A DNA stretch of 59,406 nt from CAYLQA01 sp964385695. GTDB taxonomy: Bacteria > Desulfobacterota > Desulfobulbia > Desulfobulbales > Desulfurivibrionaceae. A program made the position numbers and the translations under genes. The notes under the pieces were generated by a model. It searched no databases, was not told the DNA's origin, and saw nothing but the letters and a program-made list of their open reading frames with translations. Location: contig CAYLQA010000017.1 in the NCBI GenBank assembly GCA_964385695.1, positions 1 to 59,406 on the forward strand, read 5' to 3'. Positions 49,546 through 58,361 of the stretch are shown here, one piece after another. The stretch's first letter is position 1, and every line of letters begins with the position of its first letter.

Positions 49546-51314
49546 GTTACTGGACCATGGTAGGGCATCAGGCTGACAATAAAGGTTGCGCCTGTGCCGG
49601 GACCGTCACTTATGGCTTTGATATTGCCCTTGTGGGCGATCAGAAAGTTTGCCGAAGAGTGCAGGCCAAATCCCGAGCCCCTCTTTTTTGATGTGTAGCC
49701 ATAGGCGAAAATCTTTTCGCTTTCCTCTGGCTTAAAGCCAATTCCGCTATCCTTCACAAAGAGCATGACCCGTGCCCCATCTTTATCCTCAAAAGATGTG
49801 GTGATTGTCAGGACACGCTTTGGAGTTTCCGCCATGGCCTCATAGGCATTCTTGATAAGGTTTATCAGAACCTGCATGAGTTTTGCCTTATCGATTCTCA
49901 CCTGAGGTATGTCCCCCATATTCCTTTCAATGGTGACAGTTTGTTTATGTATTGCGGTGCCCAGCATATTGATTGCATCGTTAACCATTTCGTTAAGGTC
50001 AACCTCAGTGCTTTCGCCAATCAGGTTTGCATAACGCATCTGTAAATCGATTGTTTCTGCAATATGGTTGTGTTTTTGTGCGATTTTTTCCAGTTCCCAG
50101 GCTAGATTCTCTCGTTCTGTGGCAATGACCTGGGGCAGGATATTTGTCAGGCTTAAAAGACGGTCGCGCTCAGATTCGTCCATGTTTTGATCATTGCGGA
50201 TGACATTTGCCATTTGTGACATGGTTTGGTTGAGTTGTTCTTTAGTGGGGCTTTTTTGGAGTTGTTGGATCAAGAGATCTGATCCTACCTTGGCCGGAGT
50301 GATAGCATTGCCAATATTATGCAGGATGCCCACAGCCATTTCCGCCATGCCGGATTCATGTGCCTGCTGGGCAAGGTTTTTATTTGCCACCTCAAGCTCT
50401 TCTGTCCGTTCCTGCACGGTTTCTTCAAGAAAGGTTCCATGGTTAGCAAGTTCTAAACGCGATTCTTTCAGGCGCTGGACCATTACATTAAAAGCATGGC
50501 CGAGATTTTTCATTTCTGCGCAGCTCAGGTTTGTAATATCAATCACATGATCCAGGTCATCATGTGTAATGTGGTCTACCCCGTTTTGCAGGATTTTTAA
50601 CTCATGGAGCAGAAATTTGGTAACGGCAAAAGCGACAATAATACTGATAAACAGAAAAATGGCAGTCATGCGCAGAAAATTTTCCTTGTGACGTTGGTTC
50701 TTCGCCTGCCAATCTTGTTCAACATGGGAGAGTTGTTCATGAAAGGCAGAGAGAGAATAGCCACAGCGCATCAAACCATATATTTTTTGTTCGTAAACAA
50801 TGGGTAACAGAGCCTCCATCACAGGTTCGGCCCCTTCCTTGCCCGGAGTAAATTCGTCTATAAAGGCGGTAGCAAAGGTATGAGGCGTAAGATTGTCTGA
50901 ACTGCGCAGGGATCTATCGAGAATTTCCTGGGCATAATAGTCGATGTCGTCGTTGAGGAATTTGCCGACCATTTCCGGGGTGCTATGGCTGATGGCCTGC
51001 ATATTACTATCCATGACAATGGCATAAATGATTTCCTTATCACTTGCCGCCACCTCGTAAAGAAGTTCGTTGAGGATTTTGCTTTCATTGGTAGCCAAAG
51101 CATGTCCGGCGGAGAGGGCCATGCTGCGTACCAGGGTCGAACTGCGACTTTCCAAACTGTGCCGCATCTCTTTAACGGTTTGGTGCATAATGGTGTCGCG
51201 AAAGACACTGTCTTTATTCAGGATGTAAAAGCCAATGGTTGGGAAGAGAACCAGAATGACAAGGCAGCTCAAGAAAATGAACAATGTCTGGATTGAGAGA
51301 TTGAGCCTGCGCAT
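49546..51314 (-). CDS. Membrane sensor histidine kinase, C terminus in the assembly gap
   Basis: About 590 residues are visible. There is a membrane span at 8-30, an extracytoplasmic sensor region (31-213) with a Cache-like pattern (MVGKFLNDDIDYYAQEIL, PIVYEQKIYGLMRCGYSL), a second span at 214-233 and a HAMP domain (about 234-288). The phospho-acceptor is His332 in GILHNIGNAITP, of the HisKA-like group, and HATPase motifs follow (LIKNAYEAM, VKDSGIGF, GSGFGLHSSANFL). The visible part ends at FIVSLMPYHGPV. If the TTACCCG repeat continues, the frame would run into a TAA within about six codons, so the protein is probably nearly complete. Confidence 0.9.
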
Positions 51315-51450
51315 AAGTGAGAGGATAACTTTATAAATAAAGTGCCATGTTCGATAGCGGAAGAGTTAAATGATATAAATCATTGATGGATTTACGCTGA
51401 AAATGCAAACCTACCCTTTACAACTTAGCAGTATATTGTGGGTGTTTTAA

Positions 51451-51473
51451 GGGCAGGTTCACGCATCCTGCCC
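51451..51473 (-). terminator. Hairpin at the end of the CooC-like gene
   Basis: GGGCAGG/CCTGCCC forms a 7-bp stem with a 9-base loop. It overlaps the stop codon of the minus-strand CooC-like gene. The T run after it is weak (TTAAAA), so it may only attenuate. Confidence 0.45.
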
Positions 51474-52220
51474 CTTTAATTTCTGGCATAGATCTTCAGC
51501 ACTGGTCGCTACTTCATCCAGAACATTGGTAATGGGCATGCCGCTTCGCTCGGTTTTGCGAATAGCAGTTGAATCAGGGAAAAATGCAATGGGTGCCTCT
51601 CCCAAGGTGTCGGTTAAAAATTGTTTATCTTCCTCATCCTGCACCAGATTGCCGACAAAGTGGATTTCTTTGATGCGGGTAACTTTCGCTAAATCCTTAA
51701 TTTTAAGGGCGGTTCGAACACCTGATTTTGAGGGGATAACCACAATCAACAGGTGGTCTACCGTGGCTATGGTGCCGCGGCCGAGGTGCTCCACACCCGC
51801 CTCCATGTCTAAAAGCACGACTTGCGAAGGGGAGAGCAGTAACTTGGTTAACAGTCGTTTTAAAACACTGCTTTCCGGACAGGCGCATCCACTTTCCGCT
51901 TCCTGAATAGCGCCAAGAACCATGAGCTTGAGCCCGTCTTTTTCTTTGATGAAGCGGGCCATGAGGTCGTCGACCTGGGGGTTGATATTATAAAAGGGAG
52001 ACCCTTCAGTCTTGCCGGAGCGTTCGACAAGAAGATCCTTCATCTCGGCAATGGGGGTAATGTCCTCATCTTCGGCAAAGCCGATGCTCTGGGCCATGTG
52101 GGGGCTTGGGTCTGCATCAATTACCAAAACATCTTTGCCTTGTTTATGAAGATGTTTTGCCAGCATGGCCATAATGGTGGTTTTGCCAACGCCACCTTTG
52201 CCACTGATTGCGATTTTCAT
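51459..52220 (-). CDS. CooC-like P-loop ATPase (MinD/ParA superfamily)
   Basis: The 253-residue protein has the deviant Walker A MKIAISGKGGVGKTTIMAML and DVLVIDADPSPHMAQSIGF, typical of CooC-type maturation ATPases for nickel-iron carbon monoxide dehydrogenase, with CACPESSVLKRL (CxC metal site, used by CooC dimers for nickel) and LLDMEAGVEHLGRGT. Its partner dehydrogenase is not in the window. It is divergent from namZ with a 184-base gap, in which I see no distinct signals. Confidence 0.87.
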   Translation of the reverse strand: MKIAISGKGGVGKTTIMAMLAKHLHKQGKDVLVIDADPSPHMAQSIGFAEDEDITPIAEMKDLLVERSGKTEGSPFYNINPQVDDLMARFIKEKDGLKLMVLGAIQEAESGCACPESSVLKRLLTKLLLSPSQVVLLDMEAGVEHLGRGTIATVDHLLIVVIPSKSGVRTALKIKDLAKVTRIKEIHFVGNLVQDEEDKQFLTDTLGEAPIAFFPDSTAIRKTERSGMPITNVLDEVATSAEDLCQKLKGQDA

Positions 52221-52404
52221 ATTTTTTCCTTCAAGAAGGTTTCGGTCATATTCTGGGGGGCGAGTTAAAAATAATGCATCGCTCCCCCCCCTCAGGTTAT
52301 AAATAAATGTTGTAAGTTTTTACACTAACCTTCTGGTGATAAACTTTAAATAAAATTTTCTGTTGTTTGAGGCAGATGTCACATAAATTCTTTTGTGGTG
52401 AACT

Positions 52405-53574
52405 ATGGTCGCGTTCGGCATTGAACAATTCTTAAATGAACCTCCAGCCTGGTTAAAAGATAAACGTTTGGGGCTGCTCTGCAACCAGGCCTCAACCGAC
52501 AGCTTGTTCCGCCACAGCCGTGACCTTGTTCTACAGGCATTGCCAGGCCAGTTAGCATGCCTCTTCACTCCGCAACATGGTTTTTTCTCGGAAAAACAGG
52601 ATAACATGATCGAGTCTGATCATATGGTCGATCCCGTCAGCCAGTTGCCGGTCTTCAGCCTGTATGGAGATGTGCGCAAACCAACTGCTGAAATGTTTGA
52701 TCATCTGGATGTACTTCTTATCGATTTGCCGGACGTTGGCACCCGAGTCTATACCTTTATGTACACGGTTGCCTATTGCCTTGAGGCTGCTGCCGAATAT
52801 GGGAAAAAGGTAGTTGTTCTGGACCGACCAAACCCTATTGGCGGCAGCATGATCGAGGGCAATATCCTTGAAGAGGATTGCACATCCTTTGTCGGCCTTT
52901 ATCCGTTGCCCATGCGCCATGGCCTGAGCCTTGGCGAGTTGGCAAGGTTCTTTAATGTGGAATTTCACATACATGCTGAGCTTGAGGTCATACCTTGCCA
53001 GGGCTGGAAAAGGGATATGCTTTATACAGCAACAGGGCTGCCATGGGTTTTCCCTTCTCCCAACATGCCTACTTATGCTGCTGCTTTGACCTATCCCGGC
53101 CAGGTCATTTGGGAAGGGACCAACATTTCCGAAGGCAGGGGAACGACTCTGCCATTTGAGCTTGTGGGCGCACCCTTTGTTGAGCATGCTGAGGTGTTGG
53201 AAAAGTTACAGGCAACCCCGTTGCCCGGTTGCATCTTGCGCCCTTTGGTTTTTGAACCGACTTCAAACAAATGGGTTGGACAACCATGCACTGGTTTTCA
53301 GGTGCATGTAACAGATGAAAAAAGTTTTCTCCCATACAGGCTCGCCCTTGCACTATTGCAGAGCTTTATGGCGCTGTACCCCTCTGAATTTGCCTTAAAG
53401 CCACCTCCCTATGAATATGAGTTTGAGCGTACTCCCCTTGATTTGATCTTGGGAAGTAGCGCCTTGAAGGAACAGCTGGCCGGAGGGATTGATATCCTGG
53501 AGCTTGAAGCAGGCTGGCAGAAAGAGTTGGCAGAGTTCGATTCCTTGCGTAAAAAGTATTATCTTTATACATGA
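52405..53574 (+). CDS. Exo-beta-N-acetylmuramidase NamZ-type (DUF1343)
   Basis: The 389-residue protein matches DUF1343: LGLLCNQASTDSLFRHSRDL, CLFTPQHGFFSEKQDNM, LLIDLPDVGTRVYTFMYT, VVLDRPNPIGG and WVFPSPNMPTY ... YPGQVIWEGTNISEGRGTT. NamZ removes N-acetylmuramic acid from muropeptide or glycan ends. There is no signal peptide here, so cytoplasmic action on imported muropeptides is likely. It is followed by bpt and the Fur-FeoA gene with short gaps (32 and 25 bases), suggesting one operon. No Shine-Dalgarno is obvious at the ATG. Confidence 0.9.
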   Translation: MVAFGIEQFLNEPPAWLKDKRLGLLCNQASTDSLFRHSRDLVLQALPGQLACLFTPQHGFFSEKQDNMIESDHMVDPVSQLPVFSLYGDVRKPTAEMFDHLDVLLIDLPDVGTRVYTFMYTVAYCLEAAAEYGKKVVVLDRPNPIGGSMIEGNILEEDCTSFVGLYPLPMRHGLSLGELARFFNVEFHIHAELEVIPCQGWKRDMLYTATGLPWVFPSPNMPTYAAALTYPGQVIWEGTNISEGRGTTLPFELVGAPFVEHAEVLEKLQATPLPGCILRPLVFEPTSNKWVGQPCTGFQVHVTDEKSFLPYRLALALLQSFMALYPSEFALKPPPYEYEFERTPLDLILGSSALKEQLAGGIDILELEAGWQKELAEFDSLRKKYYLYT

Positions 53575-53606
53575 GTGAGCCCGCTGTATGAGGTGGGGAT
53601 AAACCC

Positions 53607-54317
53607 ATGAGCGCAACCAAGATAATAGAAAACCTTTCTCAATATTTTATTGAGACCCCGGCGGAGTGCCCGTATGGACTGCCTTGCGTTGCGCTTTATA
53701 GACAGGGATATTTCGGCAGTTTGCCCCCTGAATTTGTGGATCTTTTTTTTGCTGCCGGTTTTAGGCGTAACGGCAACATCCTTTACTCCATGCAATGTCC
53801 CACATGTGATGCATGTGTGCCTATTCGCTTGCGGAGCAAAGAGTTTCAGCCAAGCCGCAATCTCAAGCGTGTTTGGACCAAAAATAAAGACATTGAGGTT
53901 TTGGTTGCCCCCCTTGAGGTCAGTGAGGAAAAATATGCCTTACTCGACAAATTTCTTACCCAGCGTTACCCAATCCATAGTAGCCGCGCGCAGGATTACT
54001 ACAGTGGCTTTTTTATCAACTCCATGACCAGGACCATGGAGGTTTCGTATTACATCAAAGGCAGACTGGTTGGGGTTTCCATCGTTGATGTGTTGGCGGA
54101 AAGCCTCAGTGCTGTTTACTTTTATTTTGATCCTGATTTCAGCAAGCGGAGTTTAGGGACCTACAACATCTTATATTTGCTGGATTGGGCAAAAAACAGT
54201 GGCTTGGAATTTGTTTATCTTGGATATTGGATTGCCACAGTGGACGCCATGCAGTATAAATCGCGCTTCAAGCCCCATTATTTATTGCAAAACGGCAAGT
54301 GGCAACGGGTAGATTAA
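53607..54317 (+). CDS. bpt: Aspartate/glutamate leucyltransferase (Bpt/Ate type)
   Basis: The 236-residue protein transfers leucine from tRNA to N-terminal Asp or Glu, marking proteins for ClpS/ClpAP. Motifs: ECPYGLPCVALYRQGYFG, MQCPTCDACVPIRLRSKEF (CxxC...C), then HSSRAQDYYSGFFINS and SLSAVYFYFDPDFSKRSLGTY, LGYWIATVDAMQYKSRFKPH. The bacterial Bpt subfamily leucylates Asp/Glu, in contrast to arginylating Ate1. It may link NamZ and the Fur-FeoA gene only by position. Confidence 0.92.
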   Translation: MSATKIIENLSQYFIETPAECPYGLPCVALYRQGYFGSLPPEFVDLFFAAGFRRNGNILYSMQCPTCDACVPIRLRSKEFQPSRNLKRVWTKNKDIEVLVAPLEVSEEKYALLDKFLTQRYPIHSSRAQDYYSGFFINSMTRTMEVSYYIKGRLVGVSIVDVLAESLSAVYFYFDPDFSKRSLGTYNILYLLDWAKNSGLEFVYLGYWIATVDAMQYKSRFKPHYLLQNGKWQRVD

Positions 54318-54342
54318 TAACGCAATATCGGAGCCGAGTGAT

Positions 54343-55104
54343 ATGTTTGGCGTTTCATTTTTTAACAAAAAAACAAACATAAATGAACAAAAGAGCCAGG
54401 TGTTTGATGCTGCAGAGCAGCACCGGCTTGAACGTGAACAGTTTGAAACCGTGTTGCACTCATTCCAGGCTACTCAGGTTCAGGAACGACTCATTGTTCT
54501 TGATATATTTCTCTCCATCGAAACCCATCTTACCTTAAGTGAGCTTGAAAAATTGGTTCAAGAACGTGAACCCTCTATCTCTGATCGTGCGTTTTTAAAA
54601 GAGACCATGGAGATGTTTTGCCAGTATGGCTTTGCGCAAAAGCTCAGCTTTGAAAACCAGGAGGTGTTATACGAACACCACCATATCGGCATGCACCATG
54701 ATCACTTCATCTGTATTCGTTGCGGTGCAATTCAAGAGTTTATCAACCATGATTTGGAAACCCTGCAGATAGAGGTGGCCCAAGAATTTAACTTTCACCC
54801 CTTGCAGCATAAGATGGAGGTCTACGGCCTTTGCAGCAACTGCATGGCCCGCCGTGAATCAACCCTGCCTTTGCGTTTGGCTGCAAACGGAGAGCGAGTC
54901 CGCATTGTGCATGTCGGTGGAGACCGGACAATGCAGGCTCGCCTTGCCGACATGGGGCTTACCGTTGGCATCTGCGTGGAAGTCATCAGCAATAATCCAT
55001 CCGGCCCTATCATCGTAGCCATTTCCGGCTCCCGTCTGGCTGTAACCTCTGATATTTCACAGCATATTTCAGTAGTTCATTCTTGTAGGCATAAAGACAA
55101 GTAA
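54343..55104 (+). CDS. Fur-family regulator fused to a FeoA domain
   Basis: The 253-residue protein joins two iron-related domains. Residues 30-172 are a Fur/PerR-type regulator: winged helix (LTLSELEKLVQEREPSISDR), the metal-sensing HHHIGMHHDHFICIRCG (about 112-127) and the structural zinc CxxC LCSNC at 164-167 (the first CxxC is C124/C127). Residues 174-247 are an SH3-like FeoA domain (RIVHVGGDRTMQARLADMGL, IIVAISGSRLAV). FeoA normally helps the FeoB iron transporter; FeoA modules are also found at the end of DtxR-type regulators. This fusion would be a metal-responsive repressor. Confidence 0.88.
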   Translation: MFGVSFFNKKTNINEQKSQVFDAAEQHRLEREQFETVLHSFQATQVQERLIVLDIFLSIETHLTLSELEKLVQEREPSISDRAFLKETMEMFCQYGFAQKLSFENQEVLYEHHHIGMHHDHFICIRCGAIQEFINHDLETLQIEVAQEFNFHPLQHKMEVYGLCSNCMARRESTLPLRLAANGERVRIVHVGGDRTMQARLADMGLTVGICVEVISNNPSGPIIVAISGSRLAVTSDISQHISVVHSCRHKDK

Positions 55105-55133
55105 TCTTCTTGGCTCTTTGCCTATCCTTCCCT

Positions 55134-55162
55134 TGACACCCCTCTATTGCTGTAACATAATT
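55134..55162 (+). promoter_or_regulatory. Consensus sigma-70 promoter
   Basis: TTGACA (55134-55139) and CATAAT (55157-55162) are separated by exactly 17 bases, close to the full consensus. It lies about 80 bases upstream of the small CxxC protein and can drive the small protein, hsp20 and lon. Confidence 0.75.
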
Positions 55163-55243
55163 TTTTTATAGACAGTTCACGTTGAGTCAAGCTTCGAAGT
55201 TTGCATGCGGCATGAACCGCATATCTCGTTAAAGGGGATCGAC

Positions 55244-55426
55244 ATGACTGGAAAGAAAAAGACAATTTGTCCAGTTTGCCAGGGGAAAAAGGTTATAGCC
55301 GGGACTTGCGAATGTGATAGCGAATGGCGCGGAACACTGGTTGGCGAGGAGTGGAATGATTGCCAATGTATTCCCGATGAAGAGTGCGATACTTGTAAGG
55401 GCACCGGCTATGTCATAGAAGGCTAA
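55244..55426 (+). CDS. Small cysteine-rich (CxxC, DnaJ-zinc-finger-like) protein
   Basis: The ATG at 55244 follows AAAGGGGATC; 60 residues. Three CxxC-type groups are visible: CPVCQGKKVIAGTCEC, a middle Cys pair (DCQC) and CDTCKGTGYVIEG. The CxxCxGxG pattern at both ends resembles the zinc-binding centre of DnaJ. It may be a small zinc-binding adaptor. I do not recognise a named family. It lies between a consensus promoter and a terminator, upstream of hsp20-lon. Confidence 0.78.
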   Translation: MTGKKKTICPVCQGKKVIAGTCECDSEWRGTLVGEEWNDCQCIPDEECDTCKGTGYVIEG

Positions 55427-55431
55427 ATAAG

Positions 55432-55463
55432 CCGGCAGAGGTATCATCCTTTGCCGGTTTTTT
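55432..55463 (+). terminator. Terminator after the small CxxC gene
   Basis: CCGGCAGAGG/CCTTTGCCGG form a 10-bp stem with one G-T pair and a loop TATCAT-like, followed by T6. It separates the small gene from hsp20, so hsp20-lon expression needs readthrough or its own promoter. Confidence 0.88.
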
Positions 55464-55509
55464 ACTATCAAACCTTTTGCCTTACCAGAAGAGGGCAAAC
55501 GAGGAAACA

Positions 55510-55932
55510 ATGGACCAGTTTAAGAAATTGAAGCCAATGCAAGGGCAGTGGGGCAGGGTAATACGCAACATGTCCTTGCAAAATATGATGGGCAGCATGC
55601 ATGCCGGGTCTTGGTTTGCAGCAACAGATGTCTATCAAACCAACTCGGAAATTTATGTCTATATGGACGTTTCCGGCATTGATCCGGATAAGCTCAACGT
55701 GGTGGCGGAAGAAATGAGTGTGACGGTTTCCGGCACGCGTCAGTATCCGGCACCGGATAAGGTTAGTTGTATTCATCAGCTTGAAATTGAACGTGGCGTT
55801 TTCGAGCGCACCGTTGATCTGCCACGCCCTGTTGAGGTAAGCCAGGCCAGTTCCACATGCCAGAATGGTTTTTTGATAATCACTTTGCCGCTTAAACAAA
55901 GCAAAGGCAGAGTTGAAATAAAGGTGTCTTAA
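55510..55932 (+). CDS. Hsp20 family small heat-shock protein
   Basis: The start at 55510 follows GAGGAAAC; 140 residues. The alpha-crystallin domain is clear: ATDVYQTNSEIYVYMDVSGI, the middle strands VTVSGTRQY and ERGVFERTVDLPRPV, and the closing NGFLIITLPLK, with an I/V-x-I/V motif (VEIKVS) at the C terminus. It holds unfolded proteins. It lies 32 bases before lon, with which it may be cotranscribed. Confidence 0.92.
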   Translation: MDQFKKLKPMQGQWGRVIRNMSLQNMMGSMHAGSWFAATDVYQTNSEIYVYMDVSGIDPDKLNVVAEEMSVTVSGTRQYPAPDKVSCIHQLEIERGVFERTVDLPRPVEVSQASSTCQNGFLIITLPLKQSKGRVEIKVS

Positions 55933-55963
55933 CACCTCAACGCTATAAGGAAAATACGCCGAT

Positions 55964-58348
55964 ATGAGCGATAAAGATAATAAGAAAAAGCCTTCTCAAA
56001 CCATTGAAAGGCCTCGGGAAGAAATGGTTGACCCATCATCCATTCCGGTTCCTGAGCATTTGCCTGTTCTGCCCCTGCATGGTTTTGTCTTTTTCCCGGG
56101 CATGGGTTTTCCTCTGCAGATCAAGCATGAAGCATCGCAAAAACTTATTGATGATGCCATCATGCAGGACAAACTTATTGCCATAGTCACGCACAAAAAA
56201 GAGACAGAAGAGCAACAGGTCGAGAGCGAGCATCTTTATTCAATCGGAGTGCTCGGTTATATACACAAACTCGTTAAAACCCCGGAAGGCGTTTATCATG
56301 TTCTGATCAGCGCTGTGAAAAAATTGCGCATATTGGAATATGTTCAGGATAAGCCATACTTTATTGCGAAGATTGAAACCATTGAGCCTGTAGATGTTGA
56401 TGATCAGGAAATAGATGCCTTGATCATGAATATCCGCCATCAATTTGAAAAGATGGCAGAATTGTCAAACCTGCCGGCCGAACTGCTGATGACCGTGCAG
56501 TCGCTGGATAATCCTTTTTACATTGCCTACTTGGTCGTTTCTCAACTCAACCTGAGCCAGGAAGAGGAGCAGGAGGTTCTTGAGATTGAAGAGATCAAAC
56601 CGTTATTGCATAAGACCGGGCGTGAGTTGAACAAAAAGCTCGAAACCCTTGAGATGAGCAGGGAGATCCAGAAAAACATCAAGGAGGATATGGATCATAA
56701 GCAGCGTGAGTTTTTCTTGCGCGAGCAGCTTAAGGCTATCCGTAAAGAGCTTGGTGACGATGATGAAAATCTTGACCTGAAAGAACTCAAAGAAAAGCTC
56801 AGCGAAACACCTCTGCCTGACGAGGCTAAAAAAACCGCAGAAAAAGAGCTGGATCGGCTGGCGCGTATTTCGCCATCCTCTCCTGAATACACGGTTTCCC
56901 GGACCTACCTTGACTGGATACTTGATTTACCGTGGGAAATTTCAACCAAAGATAATCTTGATATTGAACATGCCCAGACCGTACTTGATGAAGATCACTA
57001 TGGACTGAAGGAGATTAAGAAAAGGATTGTCGAGTTTCTGGCTGTGCGCAAACTCAAGGACGATATGCACGGCCCTATCCTTTGCTTTGTCGGGCCGCCG
57101 GGTGTGGGTAAAACCTCTCTTGGCCAATCCATAGCCAGGAGCATGGACAGAAAGTTTGTTCGTATTTCCCTAGGTGGTGTGCGTGACGAGGCTGAGATCC
57201 GTGGTCACCGCCGGACATACATCGGTGCCTTGCCGGGACGTATTATTCAGAGCCTCAAAAAGATTGGCTCCAATAACCCTCTGTTTATGCTTGATGAGAT
57301 TGATAAGCTGGGTATGGATTTTCGGGGGGATCCTTCTTCCGCCTTGCTTGAGGTACTTGATCCTGAGCAAAATTATACCTTTGCCGATCATTATCTCGAG
57401 ATTCCGTTTGATCTGTCTAAGGTGATGTTTATTACCACCGCCAATATTTTGGACAGTATCCCTGGTCCTTTACGGGATCGCATGGAGGTTATTGAGCTGT
57501 CCGGCTATACTGAAGATGAGAAACTGAATATTGCCAAGCGTCATCTTTTGCCCAAACAGCTTGAGGCCCATGCCTTGACCGTTGACGATCTTGAGATTGA
57601 GGATGATGCCATTCGCGGTGTTATTCGCTCCTATACCAGGGAAGCTGGAGTGCGTAATCTTGAGCGGAATCTTGCCGCTGTCTGCCGTGGGGTTGCAAAG
57701 GATATCGCCATTGGCAAAACTGGGAAAAAGGATGTTGCGGTTGATGATTTAGGTACCTTTCTCGGTCCCATCAAGTTTTTTTCCGAGTCCAAGGCTCGTA
57801 CCTGGGGGCCGGGGCTGGCTACTGGTCTTGCCTGGACACCTGTCGGCGGAGAACTGCTCTTCATAGAAGCGGCCAAGATGAAGGGCAGGGGCGGCTTGAC
57901 CATGACCGGCAAGCTGGGCGAGGTGATGAAGGAATCAGCCTCAGCCGCCCTGACCTATATCCGCTCCCACGCCGAGCAGTTAGGTATTAATGAGGATGAT
58001 TTTGCCGCGGTCGATATCCATATCCATGTGCCGGAGGGGGCAATTCCAAAAGACGGGCCATCGGCCGGAGTGGCAATGGTTACGGCACTAACCTCTTTGT
58101 TGACCTCCAAGACTGTTCGTAAAGATGTGGCAATGACCGGTGAGATAACCCTGCGCGGTGATGTTCTGCCCGTTGGAGGTATTAAAGAAAAAGTTCTTGC
58201 TGCAGTACGGTCAGGGCTTCAGGAGGTCGTATTGCCCCACCGCAATGAAAAGGATGTGGTTGAGATCCCGGACAATGTGAAAAAGGATCTCATCTTTCAC
58301 CTGGTCAAGGATATTCAAGAGGTACTGGGGCTCTTGCTTGAAAAATAA
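55964..58348 (+). CDS. lon: ATP-dependent Lon protease
   Basis: The 794-residue protein has an N-terminal LON substrate domain (LPVLPLHGFVFFPGMGFPL), coiled coil, Walker A FVGPPGVGKTSLGQSIA, Walker B NNPLFMLDEIDKLG and the peptidase domain with the catalytic Ser in PEGAIPKDGPSAGVAMV and the Lys in GDVLPVGGIKEKVLAA. Lon degrades damaged and regulatory proteins in the cytoplasm. The ATG follows AAGGAA. It is clustered with hsp20, a normal proteostasis neighbourhood. Confidence 0.97.
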   Translation: MSDKDNKKKPSQTIERPREEMVDPSSIPVPEHLPVLPLHGFVFFPGMGFPLQIKHEASQKLIDDAIMQDKLIAIVTHKKETEEQQVESEHLYSIGVLGYIHKLVKTPEGVYHVLISAVKKLRILEYVQDKPYFIAKIETIEPVDVDDQEIDALIMNIRHQFEKMAELSNLPAELLMTVQSLDNPFYIAYLVVSQLNLSQEEEQEVLEIEEIKPLLHKTGRELNKKLETLEMSREIQKNIKEDMDHKQREFFLREQLKAIRKELGDDDENLDLKELKEKLSETPLPDEAKKTAEKELDRLARISPSSPEYTVSRTYLDWILDLPWEISTKDNLDIEHAQTVLDEDHYGLKEIKKRIVEFLAVRKLKDDMHGPILCFVGPPGVGKTSLGQSIARSMDRKFVRISLGGVRDEAEIRGHRRTYIGALPGRIIQSLKKIGSNNPLFMLDEIDKLGMDFRGDPSSALLEVLDPEQNYTFADHYLEIPFDLSKVMFITTANILDSIPGPLRDRMEVIELSGYTEDEKLNIAKRHLLPKQLEAHALTVDDLEIEDDAIRGVIRSYTREAGVRNLERNLAAVCRGVAKDIAIGKTGKKDVAVDDLGTFLGPIKFFSESKARTWGPGLATGLAWTPVGGELLFIEAAKMKGRGGLTMTGKLGEVMKESASAALTYIRSHAEQLGINEDDFAAVDIHIHVPEGAIPKDGPSAGVAMVTALTSLLTSKTVRKDVAMTGEITLRGDVLPVGGIKEKVLAAVRSGLQEVVLPHRNEKDVVEIPDNVKKDLIFHLVKDIQEVLGLLLEK

Positions 58349-58361
58349 CTAAGGCTGTGTT

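Noticed and set aside
49341..49691. Open frames running through the TTACCCG repeat and the N block
   Set aside because: The frames exist only because the repeats lack stops in those phases and because N was read as coding; no gene features support them.
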